Shown here piece after piece: positions 37,334 through 45,105 of a DNA stretch of 64,000 bases. The position numbers and the translations under genes are program-made. The DNA comes from Bin127 sp965203505 (GTDB lineage Bacteria > Chloroflexota > Dehalococcoidia > Lucifugimonadales > Lucifugimonadaceae). How positions within the stretch are numbered: position 1 is the first letter of the stretch; every line of letters begins with the position of its first letter. The DNA lies in the NCBI GenBank assembly GCA_965203505.1, contig OZ241880.1, positions 1,488,001-1,552,000 on the forward strand, given 5' to 3'. Below the pieces are notes generated by a model. That model had not been told where the DNA came from, searched no databases, and worked only from the letters and a program-made list of their open reading frames with translations.

Positions 37334-37378
37334 CCCCCGCTGTGCGGGGGAAATGTCCGAAGGACAAAGGGGGCGCGC
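37334..37378 (+). repeat. Hairpin repeat B, copy 1 (further copies 37557-37600 and 38530-38574)
   Basis: Two consecutive hairpins: CCCCCGC/GCGGGGG with a 3-nt loop that varies (TGT, TAT, TCC), and TGTCC-GAA-GGACA, followed by AAGGGGGCGCG. The stems and the AAATGTCCGAAGGACAAA core are identical in all three copies, while loops vary. Confidence 0.88.
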
Positions 37379-37414
37379 AGAGCAACTACGCCTACGACGT
37401 TCCATCCAATGCAC

Positions 37415-37440
37415 GTAGGGGCGATCCCCCGCGGTCGCCC
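37415..37440 (+). repeat. Hairpin repeat A, copy 2
   Basis: GTAGGGGCGATCCC then a loop and CGGTCGCCC. Same position relative to the other repeats as the first copy. Confidence 0.82.
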
Positions 37441-37464
37441 GGTGCGGAAGGAGGGCGGGGCGCT

Positions 37465-37491
37465 GTCCCCTTTCGCCCAGCGAAAGGGGAC
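37465..37491 (+). repeat. Hairpin repeat D, copy 1 (copy 2 at 38447-38471)
   Basis: Stem GTCCCCTTTCG pairs with CGAAAGGGGAC over 11 bp; the loop is CCCAG here and GAA in copy 2. Confidence 0.85.
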
Positions 37492-37518
37492 GCGGAGCCC
37501 AAGAGACCGACACAAGAA

Positions 37519-37541
37519 CGCAGGGGTATGCCCGGGGGCGG
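37519..37541 (+). repeat. Repeat C, copy 1 (further copies 38492-38513 and 38584-38605)
   Basis: Sequence CGCAGGGGTATGCCCGGGG followed by CGG, with one extra G in copy 1. It always stands just before repeat B or at the array end. Confidence 0.8.
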
Positions 37542-37556
37542 TGCCGGGCCGGGTTT

Positions 37557-37600
37557 CCCCCGCTATGCGGGGGAAATGTCCGAAGGACAAAGGGGGCGCG
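37557..37600 (+). repeat. Hairpin repeat B, copy 2
   Basis: CCCCCGC, loop TAT, GCGGGGG, AAATGTCCGAAGGACAAA, GGGGGCGCG. Last element of the left array. Confidence 0.88.
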
Positions 37601-37685
37601 AACGCTGGTGGTCCCCCCGCCACACCCCCAAACAACCAACAACAAAAATCCCCCCAATCCCTCAATCCCCGGTTCAGACAACAAT

Positions 37686-37713
37686 TTGACTCCTGAAACA
37701 TCTGTTGTATATT
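37686..37713 (+). promoter_or_regulatory. Predicted promoter of the structured RNA
   Basis: -35 TTGACT (37686-37691), 16-bp spacer, -10 TATATT (37708-37713), each 5 of 6 to consensus, inside an AT-rich stretch that stands out from GC-rich surroundings. The start should be near 37720. Confidence 0.6.
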
Positions 37714-37719
37714 TAAAGA

Positions 37720-38420
37720 CAGATCGACATCTACCACAGTGCTGCGCAGACGTGTGCAGACCCCGTCCCAAACGGCCACAGGGATCACGTGAGGAAACGA
37801 AGGCAAAACGGCATTGACAGCGCGACTAACCATCGCGCCGAGCCGCAACGTCTTGGTTCCTCCGGCGGCGTCCCTCACCGGATTCGGAAATCCGGTGCAA
37901 GGTCGGGAGGGCCGTGCCGAAGCGTGGGAGGCCCAGTTTCCGGAGCGCGGCGCATCAGTCCTGCGTCGCAGAGCGAGCCAGCTCGCATCCGTTCGACGGA
38001 TGCGTTGCCAAGGGCCGGGAGACCTGTACGTGGAGCCGACATAAACCTACTCCTGTCCGCCGCAGGAGGGAGGCTACAGCGCGAGTGAAGCCCGGGAAGA
38101 GCTGATCCAAGGAAGGCGGCGCAATCCGAACGGCGGCCCCAGTCGTCGAGCCGACTTCCATGCCCGCGGTCTGGCGACGCGAGCCGTGCTGGAAAACGGA
38201 AGCTAGCGGTTTGCAACACGCTCTGCGCAGCATCTGACCCCTCTCCGGGGTCGACCTTTTCGGCAACCCGAAGAGGCGATGGAGAGGGAAGGAGCCGAGG
38301 TCCCGGCGCTGGGACCAAGGCTCGAGGCGAGGACCTGTCTTTACGGGACCGAAGACCCTAGCTGCCGGACCTTCCACCCGGAAGGCCCGGCAGCAACCCC
38401 GAACAAACCACCGGGTGGGA
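37720..38420 (+). ncRNA. Candidate large structured RNA (HEARO/omegaRNA-like or new)
   Basis: No credible protein frame. Many helices: 37876-37897 (CACCGGATT/AATCCGGTG, loop CGGA), 37947-37969, 37984-38004 (CGCATCCGT/ACGGATGCG), 38050-38068 (CTCCTG/CAGGAG), 38236-38252 (GACCCC/GGGGTC), 38256-38275, 38292-38323 (GAGCC/GGCTC around GGTCCC/GGGACC with a purine GA/AA internal loop), and 38361-38394 (GCTGCCGG/CCGGCAGC continuing into CCTTCC/GGAAGG). A promoter lies just upstream. The block GGAAAACGGAAGCTAGCG (38191-38208) and the CTCCTG/CAGGAG hairpin remind me of HEARO RNAs, the omegaRNA class used by IscB nucleases; this is unverified memory. A group II-like ribozyme or an unknown RNA are alternatives. 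Ends are approximate. Confidence 0.55.
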
Positions 38421-38446
38421 GCGGAGATATAAACACGTCTATCATC

Positions 38447-38471
38447 GTCCCCTTTCGGAACGAAAGGGGAC
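38447..38471 (+). repeat. Hairpin repeat D, copy 2
   Basis: GTCCCCTTTCG, loop GAA, CGAAAGGGGAC: 11 perfect base pairs. First element of the right array, directly after the RNA candidate. Confidence 0.87.
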
Positions 38472-38491
38472 GCGAGCAAGCGAAGCGAGAT

Positions 38492-38513
38492 CGCAGGGGT
38501 ATGCCCGGGGCGG
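38492..38513 (+). repeat. Repeat C, copy 2
   Basis: CGCAGGGGTATGCCCGGGG then CGG, followed 16 bp later by repeat B copy 3. Confidence 0.8.
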
Positions 38514-38529
38514 TTGGGCGGCAGGGTTT

Positions 38530-38574
38530 CCCCCGCTCCGCGGGGGAAATGTCCGAAGGACAAAGGGGGCGCGC
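38530..38574 (+). repeat. Hairpin repeat B, copy 3
   Basis: CCCCCGC, loop TCC, GCGGGGG, then the AAATGTCCGAAGGACAAA core and GGGGGCGCGC. Confidence 0.88.
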
Positions 38575-38583
38575 AGCGACGCT

Positions 38584-38605
38584 CGCAGGGGTATGCCCGG
38601 GGCGG
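38584..38605 (+). repeat. Repeat C, copy 3
   Basis: Identical over 22 bp to copy 2; here it is followed by repeat A copy 3, not repeat B. Confidence 0.8.
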
Positions 38606-38632
38606 ACGTGGGACCGTCACCCCACCCCCGAC

Positions 38633-38658
38633 GTAGGGCCAATCCCTCGTGGTCGCCC
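38633..38658 (+). repeat. Hairpin repeat A, copy 3
   Basis: GTAGGGCCAATCCC, loop, GGTCGCCC. Outer right boundary of the repeat-flanked element. The following 120 bp up to 38778 are AT-richer and hold no further feature I can see. Confidence 0.75.
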
Positions 38659-38778
38659 TATCAACCACACCTCTTCATCGCGCCACAATTAGTAACATCA
38701 ATCTCATCGAACTTTCAATTCAACGGCTTCGTCAGATCGGCATGAACGCAAGACGAGGACGTTACGGGAAACTGCGCG

Positions 38779-39777
38779 ATGCGAATATCTAGAGAAAAAC
38801 TACGCTGGCTCTACGAAACCATGTACCGCATACGGCGGTTCGAGGAGACAATGCTCGAACAGACCTTCCGAGGCAACGCGATGGGCGTCACTCACCCGTC
38901 CGATGGCCAAGAAGCCGTCCCTACCGGCATCTGCGCCCACCTCACCGAGAAAGACTGGATCGGTTCGACGCACCGAGGTCACGGCCATTGCATCGCGAAA
39001 GGTCTCGACACTAAAGCGATGATGGCCGAGATCATGGGCCGCTACACCGGGCAATGCAAAGGCAAAGGCGGCAGCATGCACATCGCCGACTTCTCCAAGG
39101 GAATGCTCGGCGCAAACGCTATCGTCGGTGCTTCAGTGCCCCTCGCCGTCGGCGCAGCTCTGACCGCAAAATACCGCGGCAACGAGAACGAATCCGTCGG
39201 CGTAGCGTTCTTCGGCGACGGCGCAACCAGCCAAGGCGTGGTCCATGAGTCGATGAACCTAGCATCAATCTGGGATTTACCAGTCGTATTCGCCTGCGAA
39301 AACAACCAATACGCCGAAGCCACCCCAGCATGGTACGCCGTCTCTACCGACGACATCGCAGCACGCGCCGATTCATACGGAATCCCGGGAGTCCAAGTCG
39401 ACGGAATGAACGTCTTCGCGGTTTACGAAGCTGCCGAGGAAGCCGTTGCACGAGCTCGTGCCGGCGAAGGTCCGACGCTGCTGGAACTCAAAACCTACCG
39501 CTATCACGGCCACTTCCACGCCGACGATCCCAAGAAATACCGCAAGCAAGACGAAGAGGAAGAGTATCAAGAGCGTGACTGCCTCAAGCACTTCGAGGGA
39601 CTCGTGACGCAACAAGGCGTGATGACCGAAGCAGATTTGCAGTCCATTCGAGACGAAATCGAGCAAGAGATGCAAGATGCCGTCGAATTCGCGCTCAACA
39701 GCCCGATGCCTCCGATGGAGGAACTCTATTCAGATGTCTACGTCAACTACTCGAACCCCGTCGCAGGACTGCGTTGA
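38779..39777 (+). CDS. 2-oxoacid/acetoin dehydrogenase E1 alpha subunit
   Basis: 332 residues. ThDP-binding site G-D-G-A-T-S-Q-G-V-V-H-E-S-M-N-L-A-S-x-W-D-L-P-V (core G-D-G ... E-N-N) and the substrate-side H-R-G-H-G-H, K-G-G-S-M-H motifs mark the PdhA/AcoA family; the short length fits AcoA-type. It forms an alpha2beta2 E1 with the next gene, decarboxylating pyruvate or a related 2-oxoacid or cleaving acetoin. No E2 or E3 gene is in the window, so substrate is open. Confidence 0.92.
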   Translation: MRISREKLRWLYETMYRIRRFEETMLEQTFRGNAMGVTHPSDGQEAVPTGICAHLTEKDWIGSTHRGHGHCIAKGLDTKAMMAEIMGRYTGQCKGKGGSMHIADFSKGMLGANAIVGASVPLAVGAALTAKYRGNENESVGVAFFGDGATSQGVVHESMNLASIWDLPVVFACENNQYAEATPAWYAVSTDDIAARADSYGIPGVQVDGMNVFAVYEAAEEAVARARAGEGPTLLELKTYRYHGHFHADDPKKYRKQDEEEEYQERDCLKHFEGLVTQQGVMTEADLQSIRDEIEQEMQDAVEFALNSPMPPMEELYSDVYVNYSNPVAGLR

Positions 39778-39829
39778 TCGGCCAAACGCCGAACACCACT
39801 AACCAACCCAGAGAGGCAACCGCCAGGTT

Positions 39830-40927
39830 ATGACCACAGCCGAAGTGACAACCCAGACAGAGGTCTTGAGCGATCCAGGCGTACTCGTACCCGGTCCCGG
39901 ATACGAAGTTCCCGGATCCGTCGTCCGCTATCGTGACGCTTTCAACAAAACTCTGCGAGACGAATTGAACCGCGATGCCGACGTCTTCATCATGGGCGAG
40001 GACATCTCCGGCGGATTCGACCGCGACACCAATGAACCGCTCGACGCTTGGGGAGGTCCCTTCGCTGCCACCAAAGGGCTCGTTCAGGACTTCGGACCGG
40101 AACGCATCCGCGACGCCCCTATCTCAGAAGCTGGATTTGTCGGCGCAGCAGTCGGAGCCGCGTTGACCGGCCTTCGCCCCGTCGTCGACCTGATGTACTT
40201 CGATTTCGTAACAGTCGCCTACGACCAGTTGCTCTCAAACGCCGCCAAATCGCGATACATGTTCGGCGGACAGACCAAAGTACCGATGACCCTATTCGCC
40301 CGTTCAGGCGGCGGAACAGGACACGCCGCACAACACTCCGAGAGTTTCTACTCGATGCTGGCACACATCCCCGGCCTGAAAGTTGTCGTGCCATCCGATC
40401 CCTACACCGTCAGAGGGCTACTAGCCGCCGCCATACGCGACGACGACCCCGTATTCCTCGTGAACGACAAGAAACTCATCAACATGGACGGCTTCTCGCC
40501 CGACGAATCGTTCACAATCCCGCTCGGAAAAGGCCGCTACCTCAAGCACGGCGACGATGTGACCTTGATCGGCATGTCCTACACATCGGTCGTCTGCAAA
40601 CAAGCCGCCGACCAACTCGCAGAAGAGGGCATTGGTGCCGAAGTAGTGGACATGCTCAGCTTATCGCCTTTCGATGAAGAAATAATCCTCGAATCGGTCA
40701 TGAAAACCAACCGCGTGGTCATCGTCGACGAAGACACCCCGCGCGCCAGTATGGCCTCCGAGTTCGCAGCCATCATCGCCGACAAAGCGTTCGACTACCT
40801 CGACGCCCCCGTGAAACGCGTAACCGGCCCACACACGCCAGTTCCATACAACAAAGGCTTGGAAACCGCCTTCATGCCCCAACCCGAAGACGTAGTCAGC
40901 ACCGTCAAAACGATGCTCGGCGCCTAA
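39830..40927 (+). CDS. 2-oxoacid/acetoin dehydrogenase E1 beta subunit
   Basis: 365 residues. Transketolase pyrimidine-binding domain with the F-I-M-G-E-D-I-S motif (catalytic Glu), G-P-x-R-I-R-D-A-P-I-S-E-A-G-F, the R-S-G-G-G-T-G-H-A-A-Q-H-S-E loop and a C-terminal swivel domain (V-V-I-V-D-E-D). An N-terminal extension of about 35 residues precedes the domain. GAGAGG lies 9 nt upstream of the ATG. Partner of the preceding alpha subunit. Confidence 0.93.
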   Translation: MTTAEVTTQTEVLSDPGVLVPGPGYEVPGSVVRYRDAFNKTLRDELNRDADVFIMGEDISGGFDRDTNEPLDAWGGPFAATKGLVQDFGPERIRDAPISEAGFVGAAVGAALTGLRPVVDLMYFDFVTVAYDQLLSNAAKSRYMFGGQTKVPMTLFARSGGGTGHAAQHSESFYSMLAHIPGLKVVVPSDPYTVRGLLAAAIRDDDPVFLVNDKKLINMDGFSPDESFTIPLGKGRYLKHGDDVTLIGMSYTSVVCKQAADQLAEEGIGAEVVDMLSLSPFDEEIILESVMKTNRVVIVDEDTPRASMASEFAAIIADKAFDYLDAPVKRVTGPHTPVPYNKGLETAFMPQPEDVVSTVKTMLGA

Positions 40928-40944
40928 CCATTATGGTTCCGAAT

Positions 40945-41268
40945 TCAAGTGCAGCTAACCGCATCATCCTCACTCGCCAACCGCCGGAGCATACGAAACG
41001 GATAGATCCCCGTCGAGTGACCATCAGTCCAAAGGAACTGCAGAGCGTACCTGCCAACCTCCAAATAGTCCACCACGATCACATCCTCAGGTACCATCGA
41101 CACACTCAACAACTGCCGACCAGTCATCTCCTCCACACAACCCGCACAACCGCACTGCAACCGCAGATAACGATATGGATACAGGCAAGTCTGTCCATCT
41201 GACCACGATATCGACACTCCTTCACCCACTAGCTCAACCCCGGTAGCAGTGATGTTCGTCTCTTCCAT
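40945..41268 (-). CDS. DUF971 (GBBH-like N-terminal domain) protein
   Basis: 107 residues. The DUF971 pattern is complete: I-S-W-S-D-G, L-R-L-Q-C-G-C-A-G-C-V-E-E, G-x-Y-A-L-Q-F-L-W-T-D-G-H and G-I-Y-P-F-x-x-L-R. The three-cysteine loop may bind a metal. In other genomes the domain occurs with Mrp/ApbC iron-sulfur carriers or gamma-butyrobetaine hydroxylases; neither is next to it here. Convergent with the E1 beta gene, 17 bp apart. Confidence 0.88.
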   Translation of the reverse strand: MEETNITATGVELVGEGVSISWSDGQTCLYPYRYLRLQCGCAGCVEEMTGRQLLSVSMVPEDVIVVDYLEVGRYALQFLWTDGHSTGIYPFRMLRRLASEDDAVSCT

Positions 41269-41387
41269 ACTGAACGCTCAAGTCGATCAAACGCGACCAC
41301 ATGCAAACCTGCAAATTCGTCGCTGGGCTAACCTAGTCTAAGCCTAAACAAAACCAACCACACCACCGACACCTAGGAGTAAACATC

Positions 41388-42461
41388 GTGACTACAGACA
41401 GCGACAACATCGTGGTCGGCCTAATCGGAGCCGGCGGCAACACCACACTCCGGCACATCCCCGGACTGCGAGGACAACCGGGCGTCAACATCAAAGGAGT
41501 CGTCAACCGCTCCATCGAATCCTCCCAAAGGGTCGCTGATGAGTACGAAATCCCGACCGTCTACGAGGACTGGGTCGAACTACTCGAAGACGAAGATATC
41601 GACGCAGTCTGCATCGGTACGTGGCCCTACATGCACGCTCCCTTGGTGATCGAATCTCTCGAAGCCGAAAAGCATGTGCTTTGCGAAGCCCGCATGGCCA
41701 TGAGTTCCGACGAAGCGTTGGAGATGCTCGACGCTTCGAAAAGGTCACCTCATCTGATTGCACAAATCGTGCCCGCTCCGCACACTCTGGAAATCGACAA
41801 CACCATCATCCGAATGATCTCAGAGGGCTACATCGGCGATCTCGTCAACGTCAAACTGCATGTAGGCACCGGAAGTGATTTCCCAAACCCCGACTTGCCA
41901 TTGCACTGGCGCCACAATCGCGACCTCTCAGGCAACAACATCATGACCATGGGCATCTGGTACGAGGCGATGATGCGGTGGTTCGGCCCGGCGAAGACCG
42001 TTCAAGCCCTCGGTCAAACAATCGTCAAACATCGATTGGACGAAGATGGACGACGCCGATCCACAACCATTCCCGACCACATAGACGTGATGATGGAGAT
42101 GGAATGCGGCGGAACGATGATCTACACGACGACGATAGTCTCCGCGTTCACCCGCGAACTCGATCTATCAATCCACGGCACCGACGGCGTAATTCGTGTC
42201 GAACTCGCCGACCCAGACAGCTCCGATGGCGCGACTTACGCAGTCAGCGGCGCGCGCAGGGGCGACAGCGACCTTTCCCCAATCACCATCCCTCCCGAAA
42301 ACCGAGGCGAATGGCGAGTCGAGCAAGAATTCATCAACGCCATCAGAGGCATCGAGCCAGTCACCCATACAAACTTCACCGACGGCCTCAAGTACATGCA
42401 GTTCACCGATGCCGTGAACGAGTCCATGAAGAGCGGCAGACGCATCAACCTTCCGTTCTAG
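41388..42461 (+). CDS. Gfo/Idh/MocA-family oxidoreductase
   Basis: 357 residues. N-terminal NAD(P)-binding fold with V-G-L-I-G-A-G-G and the E-K-H-V-L-C-E-A-R motif (usually E-K-P-x), followed by a beta-sheet substrate domain with W-R-H-N-R-D-L-S-G-N-N-I. The lone Lys-to-Cys exchange around C-E-A may alter catalysis. It probably oxidises a sugar or inositol derivative. AGGAG precedes the GTG start. Confidence 0.88.
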   Translation: MTTDSDNIVVGLIGAGGNTTLRHIPGLRGQPGVNIKGVVNRSIESSQRVADEYEIPTVYEDWVELLEDEDIDAVCIGTWPYMHAPLVIESLEAEKHVLCEARMAMSSDEALEMLDASKRSPHLIAQIVPAPHTLEIDNTIIRMISEGYIGDLVNVKLHVGTGSDFPNPDLPLHWRHNRDLSGNNIMTMGIWYEAMMRWFGPAKTVQALGQTIVKHRLDEDGRRRSTTIPDHIDVMMEMECGGTMIYTTTIVSAFTRELDLSIHGTDGVIRVELADPDSSDGATYAVSGARRGDSDLSPITIPPENRGEWRVEQEFINAIRGIEPVTHTNFTDGLKYMQFTDAVNESMKSGRRINLPF

Positions 42462-42526
42462 CCGCAAACACGTTTCGCCATTTTGGGTTGGCGATGAGGT
42501 GCATAACGCGCAATAATCAACGCGTT

Positions 42527-43558
42527 ATGTACACACGAGAAGAATTCAACCAAACGATTGAACAGATTGGTCAACGATCCCAATGGATCGATCCGGAGAG
42601 ATTTTCATCCGATCTTGCCGAACTCGACGAATTTTTGTTGACGGTAAACGGCGCAGAGCCTGCGAATACCGAAGACGGAATCCAAGATTCCTTAAGCCAT
42701 CCGACGTCAAACACCGAATCCTGCGCTAGCGATTCCGTCACGCCGGAAAGCGTCGCTGCCGAGAGCAAAACCGACGACAAACTCGAGCGCACGCCACAAC
42801 GCGAACGACCGCGCGAACGCATGCACGAGTTGGGACCTGCCGGGATCACGACCACCGAGTTGTTGGCGATCATCCTAGGTTCTGGAATCCAAGGTCGGAA
42901 CGTCAAAAATGTTGCGGACGATTTATTGCGCGATTTTGAAGGTCTGCGCGGATTGAGTCGAGTTAGCTCGTTCAATATGCAGAAAGTTGGCGGAATCGGG
43001 AGCATCAAGGCAGATGTCCTCACCGCGGCCTTCGAGCTCGGGCGCAGGGCCACGCAAGAAGGATTCGAAACTTCCGACAGCAGTTACGGTTCTTACATGC
43101 CGAACGGAGATGCCATCGCTCACTTCGTTGCAAAACAATTCACAGCAAAGCTGCGCGACAACGCCCAAGAAGAGATGTGGATCGTGCTGCTCGACGTGCG
43201 CAACCAATACCGCGGCAAAGTTCGAGTTTACGTAGGGTGTTGCGACCAACTCGTCGCCAAGACCGGTGAGATACTCAACCGCGTCGTCGAGAGGAATCTG
43301 CCCCGTTACGCGTTGGTCCACAACCATCCGTCGGGCAACGGTGAACCGAGCGGCGCCGACATCATCTTCACCGAACGCTTGGTGCGAGCGGGGCAACTAT
43401 TGGACATTGAGTTGGTCGATCACGTCGTTCTCGGCGAGGACTTGAACAGTTATGTCAGCATGCGACAACGAAAGCTGGTGGACTTCATCGGCGCGTCGCG
43501 CTCCGCGCGCAAAGTCATGGACGACAGAGTTACTCAGGTAGCCAATCTCGCCGATTGA
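42527..43558 (+). CDS. RadC-family JAB1/MPN metalloprotein
   Basis: ATG 42527 gives 343 residues; a longer frame into the upstream gene is rejected. The C-terminal MPN domain has the metal motif H-N-H-P-S-G-N-G-E-P-S-G-A-D, after a helix-hairpin-helix-like G-I-T-T-T-E-L-L-A-I-I-L-G-S-G. The N-terminal ~85 residues are a low-complexity, Ser/Glu-rich linker that most RadC proteins lack. Despite the name, RadC's role in repair is unproven. It overlaps the convergent methyltransferase by 29 bp. Confidence 0.88.
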   Translation: MYTREEFNQTIEQIGQRSQWIDPERFSSDLAELDEFLLTVNGAEPANTEDGIQDSLSHPTSNTESCASDSVTPESVAAESKTDDKLERTPQRERPRERMHELGPAGITTTELLAIILGSGIQGRNVKNVADDLLRDFEGLRGLSRVSSFNMQKVGGIGSIKADVLTAAFELGRRATQEGFETSDSSYGSYMPNGDAIAHFVAKQFTAKLRDNAQEEMWIVLLDVRNQYRGKVRVYVGCCDQLVAKTGEILNRVVERNLPRYALVHNHPSGNGEPSGADIIFTERLVRAGQLLDIELVDHVVLGEDLNSYVSMRQRKLVDFIGASRSARKVMDDRVTQVANLAD

Positions 43559-44198
43559 TCCAAGCGAATTTCGCGACAGACCCACCGCCCGGCAATTCGC
43601 CACCCGCTCCTTCTCCTGAAACGGGCAACCCATCGGCCCTCAAGACCGTTGCGATGTCCATCGGCGGCATGTTTGCGGACTTGCTGCCGTACGCGCCGAA
43701 GATCACAGCACCGTCGTGCCGCACCGCGTTCAACAACAGGTGACGCGCCAGCGTTGGGATAAACTCCGTCGGCACCAGGTCCCAGATTGCGTAGATCCAA
43801 CGAAAACGCCTCGGAGCTAACCAACCCCACGCATTCGCAACCCAGAAATGATGCGCGGCGTCCGGAAAACGACGTATCGCTTCTTGGATCAACAACGCGT
43901 TCAAATCAACCCCGAACGGATCCAGTTTGATCCCTCGCTCCCGCGCCCAATCGACGACGGATTCAAGTAGAAACCCGTTGGCGCATCCCAGATCCAAGAA
44001 TTCGCCATCCCCTTGCACTGCATCCAAGAGTGGAGACCGCTCGTCTCGCCATCGTTCAACACCCCCACCGAAACCTGACTGCAAGATCGGATCTTCGTGC
44101 GACAAGTAAGCGGATTCCAATTCATGTATCGAAGCTAAGTGGGATTTGGGCAATGATCGCATGAGTCGGTCAGTCGGTTGGGAGAGTAGCGGTTTCAT
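43530..44198 (-). CDS. Class I SAM-dependent methyltransferase-like protein
   Basis: ATG 44198 gives 222 residues. The SAM-binding motif I is F-L-D-L-G-C-A-N-G-F-L, followed by an acidic D-P-F-G-V-D-L-N-A-L strand and an I-Y-A-I-W-D-L-V-P motif. The C-terminus runs to TAA at 43530-43532, overlapping the radC end. The substrate is unknown. Confidence 0.78.
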   Translation of the reverse strand: MKPLLSQPTDRLMRSLPKSHLASIHELESAYLSHEDPILQSGFGGGVERWRDERSPLLDAVQGDGEFLDLGCANGFLLESVVDWARERGIKLDPFGVDLNALLIQEAIRRFPDAAHHFWVANAWGWLAPRRFRWIYAIWDLVPTEFIPTLARHLLLNAVRHDGAVIFGAYGSKSANMPPMDIATVLRADGLPVSGEGAGGELPGGGSVAKFAWINRRDWLPE

Positions 44199-44294
44199 CG
44201 GTGTTACGATACTAATCGCGCAGGAACCGCTATCAAACTCAGTCGGAAGTCCACGACTACAACCAAAACCACCATATTCAGGGAGCAAAGCCGG

Positions 44295-45068
44295 ATGAAT
44301 CGATCTGTAGCCATCGATTTCAACGCCGATATCGGAGAATCGTTCGCGTCGTATCGGATGGGATTGGATGAGGAGATCGTGAAGCACATCACGTCCGCGA
44401 ACATCGCCTGCGGATTTCATGCTGGTGATCCCGATTGGATGGCAAGAACCGTCGTTTTGGCTGAAGTGCATAGTGTCGGAATCGGAGCCCACCCCGCGTA
44501 TCCAGATTTGGCCGGTTTCGGCCGCCGAAATATGGACCTGACGCCTGAGGAGGTTGCCAACGCGATCACGTATCAGGTCGGTGCGCTGACGGCATTCACC
44601 AAGTCCAAAAAAATCAGGCACGTCAAGCCTCATGGAGCGCTCTACAACCGTGCGGTGGCCGATGTAGACACAGCAGCAGCCGTCGTCAAGGCGATCCGGA
44701 AAATTGATGACGAGCTGATCCATGTAGTGTTGGCCAACTCAGTTTGGGAAGATGTGGCCCGGAATGAAAACGTCCGAGTAGCGCGCGAGTGTTACGCGGA
44801 TCGTGCGGTAACGCCCGAGGGCACGCTAGTGCCGAGGTCGCAACCCGGTTCAGTAATACATGATCTCGATGAAGTGACTGAACGGTCGTTGCGTTTGGCG
44901 ATGGAAGGCAAGGTCACTGCCTCAGATGGCAATGACATCGATTTTTCTGCTGACACGATCTGCCTCCATGGGGATACTCCGGGCGCGGTGGAGATGGCAG
45001 CTTCTGTCAGATCAAAGTTTGAATCGAGTGGTATCGAAGTGAAAACGCTTGCCGATATCCTCGATTGA
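44295..45068 (+). CDS. pxpA: 5-oxoprolinase subunit A (LamB/YcsF)
   Basis: 257 residues. LamB/YcsF motifs: D-F-N-A-D-I-G-E-S-F, I-A-C-G-F-H-A-G-D-P, G-A-H-P-A-Y-P-D and V-K-P-H-G-A-L-Y-N. Works with PxpB and PxpC to open 5-oxoproline to glutamate with ATP. It is first in a six-gene + strand block. Confidence 0.95.
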   Translation: MNRSVAIDFNADIGESFASYRMGLDEEIVKHITSANIACGFHAGDPDWMARTVVLAEVHSVGIGAHPAYPDLAGFGRRNMDLTPEEVANAITYQVGALTAFTKSKKIRHVKPHGALYNRAVADVDTAAAVVKAIRKIDDELIHVVLANSVWEDVARNENVRVARECYADRAVTPEGTLVPRSQPGSVIHDLDEVTERSLRLAMEGKVTASDGNDIDFSADTICLHGDTPGAVEMAASVRSKFESSGIEVKTLADILD

Positions 45069-45105
45069 CGATAGGTGATCGGACAGACTCACAACACGAA
45101 TCAAA

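Noticed and set aside
37850..38040. Possible cobalamin riboswitch (GGTGCAAGG and GGGAGACCTG segments)
   Set aside because: The conserved GCCACTG B12 box and CCCGC-ACTGT core are missing, and the downstream gene is not B12-related.
37720..38420. RNase P RNA or tmRNA
   Set aside because: The conserved GAGGAAAGTCC/ACAGAA elements of RNase P and the tRNA-like ends of tmRNA are absent.
37285..38658. CRISPR array
   Set aside because: The units have different sequences, irregular spacing and no constant repeat-spacer period; no cas genes are present.
37229..38668. Several long open frames on both strands of the repeat region
   Set aside because: They translate the hairpin repeats into Pro/Gly/Arg-rich sequence, differ in frame between copies, and lack plausible starts; the region is GC-rich, so chance frames are long.
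41978..42526. Extension of RadC into the oxidoreductase gene
   Set aside because: It is an Arg/His-rich shadow frame of the Gfo/Idh/MocA coding region.
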